A DNA stretch of 64,000 bases, taken from the NCBI RefSeq assembly GCF_900090235.1, contig NZ_LT607750.1, positions 4,579,001-4,643,000 of the forward strand. The letters run 5' to 3'. Source of the DNA: Micromonospora echinaurantiaca. GTDB taxonomy: Bacteria; Actinomycetota; Actinomycetes; Mycobacteriales; Micromonosporaceae. The notes under the pieces were generated by a model that was not told the DNA's origin, did no database searches, and worked only from the letters and a program-made list of their open reading frames with translations. Below are positions 1 to 7,808 of this stretch, piece after piece. Every line of letters begins with the position of its first letter. Within the stretch, counting starts at the first letter, position 1. Both the position numbers and the translations under genes were made by a program.

Positions 1-956
1 GGTTCTTCGTCGACGCGTGGGATCCCGCGTACGGGGCGTCGTTCGAGGCGTCGGCGGCCGGGCCGGCCGCGCCGAGCAGCGCCCAGGTCGACCCGGACGC
101 CGAACTGCCGGCGGTGGACTGGCGGGCCATCGACGTGCGCCCGGGCCTGCGCGCGCCGGACGTGGTGCTGCTCGTCGACGGGGTGCGCCGGATCGACGCC
201 AGCGTCTGGACGGCGGAGGCCGACGGCGGTTCGTTCCCCGGCCTGGCCGCCTCCTACGCCGCCGGGGTGGTCCGCTGTGACCTGCAACGGGGCGCGGCGC
301 AGCTGGCCGGCACCCGGGTGGGCCGGGGCCTGTTCACCGCGAGTCCCTCGGCCGAGGACGTGGTGGCCGGGCGGGTCCGCTATCCGGTGCACCGGGTCAG
401 CGGCACCGGTGAGCTGGCCAAGCTGCCGGCGGCCGTGCAGGGTCCGCTGACCGCGCTGGAGGTGGAGGTCTCCGGCGCCGCCCGGGTCGACGGCGACCTG
501 CTGGTGGTGGACGGTCCGCTGCGCAACCGGCGGCAGCTGCCCCGCACCCTCGGCTACATCAAGACCCAGCACAGCCAGTACCTCGACGCCCGGCTCACCG
601 CAGTGGTCACCGGCCTGGCCGCCGGCCAGCGCTCCCCCGTGTTCCGGCTCGGCACCGCCTGGGGCGGCTGGTCCTGGTACCTGCGGTTGCCGGTGGCCGC
701 CGGGGCGCCCTGGGCGGGCATCGTCCGGATGGAGTGCTCGGCCGACCTGACCATCACCGAGGCGGTCGAGCTGGCCGACCTGTCCCTGGTCACCCTGCCC
801 CGGTTCGCCTCCACGCCGTACAAGGACCCGCGGGCCCCGCAGAACCTGATCCCGATCGCCGGCCTGGAGCGCCGGCTGCGGGCGCTGCTCGGTGACGCCC
901 GGCTGCTGCACCGGGCGCTGACCGCCGCCGCCCGTCCCGCCGCCCGCCGCCCCTGA
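1..956 (+). CDS. NurA-domain nuclease-like protein, 5' end outside window
   Basis: The reading frame is open from the first complete codon at base 3, so the start lies upstream of the window; about 317 residues are visible. An N-terminal segment with VLLVDGVRRIDA (visible residues about 54-65) supplies the acidic residue expected for a NurA metal site. The C-terminal part contains GYIKTQHSQYL and KDPRAPQNLIPIAGLE, which I associate with the NurA family. NurA proteins are 5'-3' exonucleases that work with the HerA ATPase in processing double-strand breaks, best known in archaea. A HerA-like gene just upstream would fit but cannot be seen. The family call is by motif memory; the function in this organism is inferred. 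Confidence 0.7.
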   Translation, partial: FFVDAWDPAYGASFEASAAGPAAPSSAQVDPDAELPAVDWRAIDVRPGLRAPDVVLLVDGVRRIDASVWTAEADGGSFPGLAASYAAGVVRCDLQRGAAQLAGTRVGRGLFTASPSAEDVVAGRVRYPVHRVSGTGELAKLPAAVQGPLTALEVEVSGAARVDGDLLVVDGPLRNRRQLPRTLGYIKTQHSQYLDARLTAVVTGLAAGQRSPVFRLGTAWGGWSWYLRLPVAAGAPWAGIVRMECSADLTITEAVELADLSLVTLPRFASTPYKDPRAPQNLIPIAGLERRLRALLGDARLLHRALTAAARPAARRP

Positions 957-1110
957 CCCGGCGCGCGGCGCGCGCGGTGGAGGATCGACGCGGGATGCGG
1001 GAAGTCGGCGTATCCGACGGCCGGGCCACCCCGAGTTCCCGCGAACGGAGTCGATCAAGCGGGCGAGGCCGCGCGGGTGGGGCACGGGACGGCCGCCGGC
1101 GGGTCGCCGG

Positions 1111-1116
1111 GATACT
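1111..1116 (+). promoter_or_regulatory. putative -10 box of a leaderless gene
   Basis: GATACT lies 7 nt before the ATG at 1124 and no Shine-Dalgarno sequence is visible. This spacing suits transcription starting at or next to the start codon, and it recurs elsewhere in the window. Confidence 0.35.
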
Positions 1117-1123
1117 GGGCGGC

Positions 1124-1981
1124 ATGGGGCGCAGGCGGGCCGGGGACCGGGTGGTGGAGCAGGTCGACACCGGGCTCGCCGAGCTGGCGCCGGACCCGGA
1201 CCGGGCCGGCTCGTGGACCCTGCTGCTGGACGGCGCGCCGCAGTCGCACGTCGACCTGGCCGATCCCACCCACCTGGAGTTCGAGTACGTCCGCCGGCTG
1301 GCCGCGGCGATCGACCTGGTCGCGCCGGCCGGCGCCCCGCTGCGGGTGCTGCACCTGGGCGGCGGCGCGCTGACCCTGCCCCGGTACGTCAGCGCCACCC
1401 GCCCGGGCTCGACCCAGCGGGTGGTCGAGGTGGACGGCGGGCTGGTGGACCTGGTCCGGCGGGTGCTGCCGTGGCGCGCCGACCCGCGGCTGCGGGTCCG
1501 GGTCGCCGACGCCCGAGCGGTGTTGGCCAGCACCCGCGAGGCCAGCTGTGACCTGGTGGTCGCCGACGTCTTCGCCGGCGCCCGGACCCCGGCCCACCTG
1601 ACCTCCGTCGAGTACGCCGCCGAGGTGGCCCGGGTGCTGCGCCCGGAGGGCTGGTACCTGGCCAACGTCGCCGACGGCCCGCCGCTGCGGTACGCCCGCG
1701 GCCAGCTGGCCACGGTCCGTTCGGTGCTGCCCCGGGCCTGCCTGGTCGGGGACGCGGCCGTGCTGCGCGGGCGGCGCTACGGCAACCTGGTGCTGGTGGC
1801 CGGCCGGGTGGAGCCGTCGGTGCCGGAGCTGACCCGGCGGGCCGCCGGGGACTGGTTCCCCGGCCGGGTGCTGGCCGGGGCGGACCTGGACCGCTTCGTC
1901 GGCGGCGCCCCGGTGGTGCGGGACGCCGACGCCACCGCCTCGACGCCGCCACCGCCCGGGATTTTTTCCGTCCGCCGTTGA
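1124..1981 (+). CDS. spermidine-synthase-like SAM-dependent methyltransferase fold protein
   Basis: A 285-residue protein with a Rossmann methyltransferase core. The glycine loop VLHLGGGALTLPRY (residues 75-88), the acidic strand end VEVDGGLVDL (101-110) and DLVVADVFAG (143-152) match the spermidine synthase family layout, where the Asp of the last motif is the aminopropyl-transfer base. The segment around residues 40-58, with HVDLADPTHLEFEY, resembles the substrate-side loop of that family. Actinobacteria carry many such 'fused or orphan' spermidine synthase-like proteins without proven polyamine activity, so only the fold is claimed. The ATG at 1124 is preferred over in-frame upstream starts because the extra N-terminal residues are low-complexity Arg/Gly and a -10-like box sits 7 nt before this ATG. 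Confidence 0.75.
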   Translation: MGRRRAGDRVVEQVDTGLAELAPDPDRAGSWTLLLDGAPQSHVDLADPTHLEFEYVRRLAAAIDLVAPAGAPLRVLHLGGGALTLPRYVSATRPGSTQRVVEVDGGLVDLVRRVLPWRADPRLRVRVADARAVLASTREASCDLVVADVFAGARTPAHLTSVEYAAEVARVLRPEGWYLANVADGPPLRYARGQLATVRSVLPRACLVGDAAVLRGRRYGNLVLVAGRVEPSVPELTRRAAGDWFPGRVLAGADLDRFVGGAPVVRDADATASTPPPPGIFSVRR

Positions 1982-2184
1982 TCCGTTCGGCCCGGCGCTG
2001 CGTACCACCGGGCGGCCATGCCCGTGGGGGGAGGGCCGATGTCATCGGACACCCGGAGGTCTGCATGCATGCGGTGGCGGTCGGCTGGCACGGCGACTCG
2101 GTGCGGGCGGACTGGATGTCGGCGCGGTCCCAGTCGCGCTCGACCCGGTCCGCACGTGGGGTCGACGCCCGCCCGTCGCCTCGC

Positions 2185-2190
2185 CAGAAT
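2185..2190 (+). promoter_or_regulatory. putative -10 box before the ECF sigma gene
   Basis: CAGAAT is followed by 6 nt and then the GTG at 2197; no ribosome binding site is present, which suggests a leaderless transcript for the sigma factor gene. Confidence 0.35.
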
Positions 2191-2196
2191 GACCCG

Positions 2197-2757
2197 GTGA
2201 CGCCGCGACCGGCGCCGGGACGCCACCAGGCGGCGTCGTCCGAGGCCGCTCACTCCGACCAGTTGATCCGGCTGCTCTACGCCGAGCACGCCGGCCCGCT
2301 GCTGATGTTCGTCATGCGGCTGACCGGTGGGGACCGGCAGCGCGCGGAGGACATCGTGCAGGAGACCCTGCTGCGGGCCTGGCGCAACGCGCACCGCCTG
2401 GGGGCGCAGGGGCAGGGGTCGCTGCGACCCTGGCTGGTCACCGTGGCCCGCCGGATCGCCATCGACGAGCACCGCAGCGAGCAGGCCCGGCCCGCCGAGA
2501 CGTACGACCGGGACCTGACCGCGTTCGCCGAGGCGGACAGCACCGACCGGGTGCTGCGCACGATGACCGTGGCGGACGCGCTGCGTACGCTGAGCCAGTC
2601 GCACCGGGAGATCCTGGTGGCCACGTACTTCCGGGGCCGGACGGTGCCCGAGGCGGCGGAGGAGCTGGGGCTTCCGCTGGGCACCGCCAAGTCGCGGGTC
2701 TACTACGCGCTGCGCGCGCTGCGCACGGCTCTGCAGGAACGGGGGGTGACGGAATGA
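2197..2757 (+). CDS. ECF-type RNA polymerase sigma factor
   Basis: A 186-residue sigma-70 family factor of the extracytoplasmic-function class. Region 2 is visible in LIRLLYAEHAGPLL and RAEDIVQETLLRAWRN, and region 4 in LSQSHREILVATYFRG followed by the helix-turn-helix VPEAAEELGLPLGTAKSR. It directs RNA polymerase to a small set of promoters and is presumably held inactive by the next gene's product, with which it overlaps by 4 bp (ATGA). I chose GTG 2197 because a -10-like box precedes it and the longer frame upstream encodes Arg-rich sequence foreign to the family. The partner carries a zinc anti-sigma motif as in the mycobacterial SigL/RslA pair, but I cannot assign the ECF subgroup. A possible target is the lipoprotein gene at 3747. 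Confidence 0.9.
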   Translation: MTPRPAPGRHQAASSEAAHSDQLIRLLYAEHAGPLLMFVMRLTGGDRQRAEDIVQETLLRAWRNAHRLGAQGQGSLRPWLVTVARRIAIDEHRSEQARPAETYDRDLTAFAEADSTDRVLRTMTVADALRTLSQSHREILVATYFRGRTVPEAAEELGLPLGTAKSRVYYALRALRTALQERGVTE

Positions 2758-3539
2758 GCCGGGCGGACCACATGGACGTCGCGGCGTACGCGCTGGGCGT
2801 GCTGGACGAGCAGGACACCGAACGGTTCGAGGAGCACCTCGCCACCTGCTGGGCGTGCGCCGCGGAGCTGGAGACCATGGTCCCGGTGGTCGGGCTGCTC
2901 TCCGGCATCGACGGCGAGACGATGTCCGCGCTGGAGCAGACGCAGACCGACCCGGCGCTGCTGGACCGCACCCTGGTCGCGGTCCGGGCCGACCGGCGGC
3001 GTACCCGGTTCCGGCAGCTGCTGGCCACCGCGGCCGCCGTGGTGGCGCTCGGCGGCCTGACCGGGATCGGCTTCGCCAGCGTGGTCGAGCGGGACGACGC
3101 CCCGCCGGACGTGATCGCCGGACCGACCACCGGTGCCCCGCCCACCCCGCCGGACGGGACGCGCTCCGCCGGCCCGAACGAACCGGGCGTCGGCGGCAAC
3201 GAGGAGGAGGGCGACCGGCACGACGTGGTGGACCCGAGCACCGGCGTGAAGTCGACGTTCTTCGTGGTGTCCAAGGAATTCGGCACCCGGGTCAACTTCA
3301 GCCTCTCCCGGCTGCCCGGGCCGCGGATCTGCCGGCTGGTGGTGGTGCGGAAGAACGCCACCACCGAGGTGATCTCCACCTGGTCGGTGCCGGGAGGTGG
3401 GTACGGCACCAACACCAACCCGCAGCTGCTGACCCTGTCGGCGGCCACCTCGACGCCGGTCGACGACATCAAGCAGTTCCAGGTGCAGTCGGTGGACGCG
3501 AACGGGGTGGCCAGCCCGCTGGTGACCGTACCGGTCTGA
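2754..3539 (+). CDS. zinc-type transmembrane anti-sigma factor
   Basis: A 261-residue protein overlapping the sigma gene by 4 bp. The cytoplasmic N-terminus holds the zinc anti-sigma motif His28-x3-Cys32-x2-Cys35 (HLATCWAC). One transmembrane helix runs at about residues 88-111. About 150 residues, Pro/Thr-rich at first, then lie outside the membrane. This layout is standard for an anti-sigma factor that binds its ECF partner at the membrane and releases it when the outer part senses a signal or is cleaved. The external domain contains no recognised enzyme motif and the signal is unknown. Translational coupling to the sigma gene would keep the two proteins in balance. Confidence 0.88.
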   Translation: MSRADHMDVAAYALGVLDEQDTERFEEHLATCWACAAELETMVPVVGLLSGIDGETMSALEQTQTDPALLDRTLVAVRADRRRTRFRQLLATAAAVVALGGLTGIGFASVVERDDAPPDVIAGPTTGAPPTPPDGTRSAGPNEPGVGGNEEEGDRHDVVDPSTGVKSTFFVVSKEFGTRVNFSLSRLPGPRICRLVVVRKNATTEVISTWSVPGGGYGTNTNPQLLTLSAATSTPVDDIKQFQVQSVDANGVASPLVTVPV

Positions 3540-3548
3540 CCGTCGATG

Positions 3549-3589
3549 CCGATCGGCGCCGGCCAGCGACAATGGCCGGCGCCGATCGG
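3549..3589 (+). terminator. strong hairpin after the sigma/anti-sigma operon
   Basis: A perfect 17-bp stem (3549-3565 with 3573-3589) and a 7-nt loop lie 10 bp after the anti-sigma stop codon, followed by a T-containing stretch. Confidence 0.75.
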
Positions 3590-3688
3590 TCGTTGGCTCT
3601 TCTGAATGGCGGTCGTCGATGGCGCACACGCATCCGGAGCGCGCCCGGTTCAACCATTCCTTGTGAAATTGGCCACGGATCCGATTTC

Positions 3689-3712
3689 AACCTTGACAGC
3701 CCTCGTGCCGTA
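3689..3712 (+). promoter_or_regulatory. possible ECF-type promoter of the secreted-repeat lipoprotein gene
   Basis: AACC (3689-3692) and CGTA (3709-3712) are separated by 16 nt, a spacing typical of ECF sigma promoters (AAC-type -35, CGT-type -10). A TTGACA hexamer also starts at 3693, so a housekeeping promoter is the alternative. The neighbouring ECF sigma factor is the natural candidate regulator, but that link is inference. Confidence 0.35.
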
Positions 3713-3746
3713 TTACCCCGTGAACTGCCAAGCATGAGGAGGGCAC

Positions 3747-4397
3747 GTGGCACAGATGAAGCGGACCGTCATCGTCGCGAGCGCGATGGTCGCACTTACG
3801 GCCTGCGCTCCCGCGGGTTACGACGGGGCGAACCAGAGCGCGGCCGAGCCGGTCGCCGTCGCCGCGGCCGAGCCCAGCGCGACGGCTGAACCGGAGGCGT
3901 CGGCATCGGCGGAGGCCCCGGTGGCCGACGCGCCGCCGCCCGCCGACGTCGAACTCACCGACCGGCTCATCGGCAAGAAGGTCGCCCGGATGGGCAGCGT
4001 GGTCACCGACCAGGACGGGTGGATCCTGTACCGCTTCGACAAGGACACCAACGACCCGGCGGCGTCCAACTGCGTCGACAAGTGCGCGGAGGTCTGGCCG
4101 CCGGCGCTCACCGACGGCAACCCGCAGCTCAACGGCGTCTCCGACGACAAGGTCGGCACCGTGACCCGGCAGGACGGCACCCGGCAGATCACCCTGGACG
4201 GCTGGCCGCTCTACCGCTACATCGGCGACAAGAAGCCCGGCCAGTGGAAGGGCCAGGGCGTCGGTGGCACCTGGTTCGTGGTGGCGCCGGACGGCAAGAA
4301 GAACCTGACCTGCCTGCCCACCGGCACGCCGAAGCCGGTGGCCCCGCCCTCGGACGACCAGGGCGCGCAGGGCGGCGACTCCGGCTACTCGTACTGA
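3747..4397 (+). CDS. secreted-repeat lipoprotein (COG4315 / Lipoprotein_15 type)
   Basis: A 216-residue exported lipoprotein. The signal peptide ends in the lipobox LTAC with Cys20. An Ala/Glu/Pro-rich linker runs to about residue 60 and is followed by two copies of the 'secreted repeat': one with VVTDQDGWILYRFDKD plus NCVDKCAEVWPP, the second with ITLDGWPLYRYIGDKKPG. The family is common in actinobacteria and its function is unknown. The repeats hold two cysteines that could form a disulfide. GTG 3747 is chosen because GAGGAG ends 5 nt before it, whereas the internal ATG at 3756 is too far from that site. Its position downstream of the ECF sigma pair suggests it may be a target of that system. 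Confidence 0.85.
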   Translation: MAQMKRTVIVASAMVALTACAPAGYDGANQSAAEPVAVAAAEPSATAEPEASASAEAPVADAPPPADVELTDRLIGKKVARMGSVVTDQDGWILYRFDKDTNDPAASNCVDKCAEVWPPALTDGNPQLNGVSDDKVGTVTRQDGTRQITLDGWPLYRYIGDKKPGQWKGQGVGGTWFVVAPDGKKNLTCLPTGTPKPVAPPSDDQGAQGGDSGYSY

Positions 4398-4601
4398 CCC
4401 ACTCCTGGGCCCGGTGGCCGGTCGCAGCCGGGGAGGGCGCGGCCGGTCACCGTCGTCGACCGGGTCGGCGGCACCGGCCGCCGGTCCCGGCGAACCGGGA
4501 GCGGGCCCGGGTCGGTGGCGCGCCGACGCCAGCAGGCGCTGCCCACCGAGGTCCCCCCAACCCGCACCCACGGCCGGATCCCGGCCGGTCCGCTCCCGAG
4601 G

Positions 4602-4630
4602 CACCGCCGACGCCACGCGCGTCGGCGGTG
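4602..4630. terminator. hairpin between lipoprotein and glycosylase genes
   Basis: A 12-bp perfect stem (4602-4613 with 4619-4630) with a 5-nt loop lies 39 bp before the next start codon. It may terminate readthrough from upstream; there is no T tract. The rest of 4398-4668 shows nothing recognisable. Confidence 0.45.
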
Positions 4631-4668
4631 TCGTGTGTCACCCGGACCGGCCGTGACAGCATGTCCCG

Positions 4669-5580
4669 GTGACCGAACCCACCGCGCGCCGGGCGCTGCG
4701 CCCGCCGGCCGGCTACCGGCTGGCCGCGTCGGTACGGGCGCTCACCTTCAGCCCGTACGACCCGTGCGCCCGGATCGTGGACGGCGCCTTCTGGTGGGCC
4801 GCCCGCACCCCGGCCGGGCCGGCCACCCTGTCCCTGCGCCCGGCCGCCGGTGAGCTGGTCGCCGAGGGGTACGGCCCCGGCGCCGACTGGCTGGTGGACC
4901 GGGCGGACGCGGTGGCCGGGCTGCGCGACGACCTCACCGGCTTCGCCGCGCTCGCCGCCGCCAACCCGGTGGTGGCCCGGCTGGCCGCGCAGCACCGGGG
5001 GCTGCGGATGCCGGCCACCGGGCTGGTCTTCCCCCGGCTGCTGCGGGCGGTCTTCGAGCAGAAGGTGACCGGCAAGGAGGCCTACCGGGCGTACGCGGCG
5101 ACGGTTCGCCACTTCGGCGAGCCGGCGCCCGGCCCGCTGCCGCTGCTGCTGCCGCCGGAGCCGGCCGCCGTCGCGGCCACCCCCTACTGGGTGTTCCACC
5201 CGTTCGGGGTGGAGCAGCGCCGGGCCGAGACGCTGCGCCGCGCGGCCGCCGCCGCGGAGCGGTTGCAGCGGTGCGCGGACGCCGCCGAGGCGACCCGCCG
5301 GCTCACCGCGATCGCCGGCATCGGCCCGTGGACCGCCGCCGAGGTGGTCCGGGTCGCGTACGGCGACCCGGACGCGGTCAGCGTCGGCGACTACCACATC
5401 CCGAACACGGTGGCCTGGGCGCTGGCCGGGGAGCCGCGTGGCGACGACGCCCGGATGCTGGCCCTGCTGGAGCCGTTCCGCGGGCACCGGGGTCGGGTCT
5501 GCGTGCTGCTGGAGGCCGCCGGCGTCCAGGCGCCGAAGTTCGGTCCCCGCGCCCCGATCCGCTCCTTCGCCCGGTTCTGA
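4669..5580 (+). CDS. AlkA-type DNA-3-methyladenine glycosylase (HhH-GPD)
   Basis: A 303-residue base-excision repair glycosylase-like protein. The helix-hairpin-helix is IAGIGPWTAAEVV (about 215-227), followed by GDYHI, whose Asp241 sits where AlkA-family enzymes have the catalytic aspartate. FEQKVTGKEAYRAY (129-142) corresponds to the conserved helix at the start of the HhH-GPD domain. The N-terminal third would be the AlkA-like beta domain. Such enzymes cut the N-glycosyl bond of alkylated purines, starting base excision repair in the cytoplasm. The start is GTG 4669, without a clear ribosome binding site but close behind an A/T-containing box (ACAGCAT), so it may be leaderless. It belongs with the other DNA repair genes here (LigC, LigD-type polymerase, NurA). 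Confidence 0.85.
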   Translation: MTEPTARRALRPPAGYRLAASVRALTFSPYDPCARIVDGAFWWAARTPAGPATLSLRPAAGELVAEGYGPGADWLVDRADAVAGLRDDLTGFAALAAANPVVARLAAQHRGLRMPATGLVFPRLLRAVFEQKVTGKEAYRAYAATVRHFGEPAPGPLPLLLPPEPAAVAATPYWVFHPFGVEQRRAETLRRAAAAAERLQRCADAAEATRRLTAIAGIGPWTAAEVVRVAYGDPDAVSVGDYHIPNTVAWALAGEPRGDDARMLALLEPFRGHRGRVCVLLEAAGVQAPKFGPRAPIRSFARF

Positions 5581-5583
5581 CGA

Positions 5584-5631
5584 CCGGCTCCGGCGACAGG
5601 CACGCCCGGCCGGCTCCGACGACAGGCGCGC
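5584..5631 (+). repeat. short tandem direct repeat after the glycosylase gene
   Basis: Two 22-nt copies at 5584-5605 and 5610-5631 share a 26-bp period with two mismatches. They lie just after the stop codon. No function is apparent. Confidence 0.5.
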
Positions 5632-5737
5632 ACGACCGCTGCCGACCGGGACCGCGGGCCGGGTGGCCACGGCGGGCCGGGCGGGGCGATGGCCGGGGGC
5701 ACGATCGCGCGCACCGGCGCGAGCCGTCGCGGCGGCG

Positions 5738-6247
5738 TCAGCGGCGGGCGCAGAGCCGGCGCAGGGTGCGCCCCAGCCACCAGGCGTACGCGTGCTGGAA
5801 GAGCCGGCCGGCCGGGCCGGCCGCGCGCATGAGGCACCCGCCGGGGCGGCTGAACGCCATCACCTCGAACCAGACCCGCCCGACGGCATCGCGGCTGACC
5901 ACGAACGCCTCCTCACCCCGCGCCGGGTGCCCGGGCAGCGTGCCGTACCCGAAGCCGGCCCGGTCCGCGTCGTCGACGGCCCAGACCACCTGGCAGGGCG
6001 CGGCCATCCGCAGCGGGCCGACGCCCAACCGGGAGACGACCCGCACCCCGGGCTCGGCGCGGGCGGCGTCGGTGTCCATCCGGATCCCGGCGGACCGGTG
6101 CACGCGCCAGGAGAGCACCGCCGCGCCGGCGGCGGCGAAAGCGCCGTCCGGCAGCCGGACCCGGTGCCGCACGTGCCGCCAGCCGGCCGGCAGCCGGCCG
6201 TCCCGGGTGGCGCCGACGTGCGGATAGGTCAGTGCCGGCACGTGCAC
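5738..6247 (-). CDS. DUF1990 family protein
   Basis: A 169-residue protein whose segments AVLSWRVHRSAGI, GFGYGTLPGHPARGEEAFVV and VWFEVMAFSRPG are the signature of the DUF1990 family, which has no established biochemical role. There is no signal peptide or membrane segment. GTG 6247 gives the usual family length; a second GTG two codons further on is also possible. It ends close to the glycosylase gene (convergent) and stands alone as a transcription unit. A TAGGCT box on the minus strand some 25 nt ahead of the start could be its promoter. Confidence 0.85.
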   Translation of the reverse strand: MHVPALTYPHVGATRDGRLPAGWRHVRHRVRLPDGAFAAAGAAVLSWRVHRSAGIRMDTDAARAEPGVRVVSRLGVGPLRMAAPCQVVWAVDDADRAGFGYGTLPGHPARGEEAFVVSRDAVGRVWFEVMAFSRPGGCLMRAAGPAGRLFQHAYAWWLGRTLRRLCARR

Positions 6248-6313
6248 CCCCAGGCTCGACGGATCACCGCCAGCCTACGGGCGCGCCGGGCTCGCCCGCC
6301 GGGAACGCGCGGC

Positions 6314-6526
6314 TCAGGCGGCCTCGCGCAGGTCGGCCAGTTCGAGGGGGGTACGCCGGCGCAGCAACTCCTCCAGTTCGGCCACCGAACCGACCTCGCC
6401 GAGCACGTTCTTGCCGCCACCGAACTGCCGCGGGTAGCGGTGCACCAGCCGGTAGCGGTACCGGCCCCGGATCAACTCGACGGTGACCCGCCAGCGACCA
6501 CAACACCCGCAGACCCACTCGGACAC
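6314..6526 (-). CDS. small conserved-type protein with CxCC motif
   Basis: A 70-residue protein starting VSEWVCGCCGRWRV and ending in a helix rich in Glu, Leu and Arg. The CGCC near the N-terminus (residues 6-9) could bind a metal or take part in redox chemistry, but only three cysteines are present. The middle (IRGRYRYRLVHRYPR) is strongly basic. I do not recognise the family with confidence. The start GTG 6526 is chosen because upstream in-frame sequence would overlap the divergent ligase gene; no good ribosome binding site precedes it. The frame's amino-acid composition supports real coding. Confidence 0.6.
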   Translation of the reverse strand: MSEWVCGCCGRWRVTVELIRGRYRYRLVHRYPRQFGGGKNVLGEVGSVAELEELLRRRTPLELADLREAA

Positions 6527-6662
6527 CCCGCGAAAGTAGCTCTGAGCTGCGGTTATCTGATCCGGCCGGCGGGGCGGAAGCGGGACGGGGGCGGACACGC
6601 CGCCCGCGTACCGGCGGTGATCTGCCTCACCGTTGTCGGTGCCGTCTGGTTGACTGGTCGCC

Positions 6663-7775
6663 GTGGAGCTGCCGATCAATCCGCCGGTCGAGCCGATGCT
6701 GGCCAAGAGCGTCCAGAAGATCCCCACCGCCGCCGGGATGACCTACGAACCGAAGTGGGACGGCTTCCGGTGCATCGTCTTCCGGGACGGCGACGAGGTC
6801 GAGCTGGCCAGCCGGGGCGGCAAGACGATGACCCGCTACTTCCCCGAGGTGGTCGAGCAGGCCCGGCGGCAGCTGCCCGAGCGGTGCGTGGTCGACGGCG
6901 AGCTGATCGTGATCCGCCGCGACGGGCCGGGCGGCCAGCCCCGGCTCGACTTCGAGCTGCTGGCCCAGCGCATCCACCCGGCCGCCTCCCGGGTGAAGCT
7001 GCTCGCCGAGACCACCCCGGCCGACTTCGTCGCCTTCGACCTGCTCGCGCTCGGCGACGAGACGCTGCTCGATGCGCCCTACCCGCAACGGCGGGCCCGG
7101 CTGGAGGCCGCGCTCGCCGGGGTGCGCCCGCCGGTGCACGTCACCCAGGTCACCACCGACCCGGACACCGCGCACCGCTGGTTCGACGTCTTCGAGGGCG
7201 CCGGCCTGGACGGGCTGATCGCCAAGCCGGCCGACCTGCCGTACGAGCCGGGCAAGCGGCTGATGTTCAAGGTCAAGCACGCCCGCACGGCCGACGTGGT
7301 GGTGGCGGGCTTCCGCTGGCACAAGTCCGGCCCGGTGGTCGGCTCGCTGCTGCTCGGCCTCTACGACGACGCCGGCGTGCTGCACCACGTCGGGGTGTGC
7401 GCGTCGTTCACCATGGCCCGCCGGGCCGAGCTGCTGGACGAGCTGGCGCCCTACCGGGACGCCGGCGCCGAGCACCCGTGGGTGCACGGCGACCACGAGC
7501 GGGGCCAGCGGATCCCGGGCGGGGTCAGCCGGTGGACCGGCACGAAGAACCTGGAGTGGGAGCCGCTGCGTCCCGACCTGGTGGTCGAGGTCGGCTACGA
7601 CGCGATGGAGGGTGACCGGTTCCGGCACACCGCCCAGTTCGTCCGCTGGCGGCCCGACCGCGACCCCCGCTCCTGCGGCTACGACCAGCTCGACCGTCCG
7701 GTCCGGTTCGACGTCGACCAGGTGCTGCGCGGTGACCCGGCGGCGACCGTCGGGTCCGCCGCCGGCTCCGCGTAG
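6663..7775 (+). CDS. ligC: ATP-dependent DNA ligase, LigC type
   Basis: A 370-residue ligase of the small actinobacterial LigC class. The nucleotidyl-transfer motif KWDGFR has the adenylated Lys31; CVVDGELIVI and KRLMFKVKHARTADVVV are further nucleotidyltransferase motifs, followed by an OB-fold domain to the C-terminus. It has only the ligase module, unlike multidomain LigD. Such ligases seal nicks in repair pathways and act beside AEP-type polymerases in mycobacteria (family knowledge). A stand-alone polymerase gene lies 13 kb away at 19515. The start is GTG 6663, divergent from the small CxCC protein gene. The protein is complete and the active-site Lys is present. Confidence 0.9.
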   Translation: MELPINPPVEPMLAKSVQKIPTAAGMTYEPKWDGFRCIVFRDGDEVELASRGGKTMTRYFPEVVEQARRQLPERCVVDGELIVIRRDGPGGQPRLDFELLAQRIHPAASRVKLLAETTPADFVAFDLLALGDETLLDAPYPQRRARLEAALAGVRPPVHVTQVTTDPDTAHRWFDVFEGAGLDGLIAKPADLPYEPGKRLMFKVKHARTADVVVAGFRWHKSGPVVGSLLLGLYDDAGVLHHVGVCASFTMARRAELLDELAPYRDAGAEHPWVHGDHERGQRIPGGVSRWTGTKNLEWEPLRPDLVVEVGYDAMEGDRFRHTAQFVRWRPDRDPRSCGYDQLDRPVRFDVDQVLRGDPAATVGSAAGSA

Positions 7776-7808
7776 CCTGGCCGTCGACCCGATCACGGAG
7801 GCTCGCTC

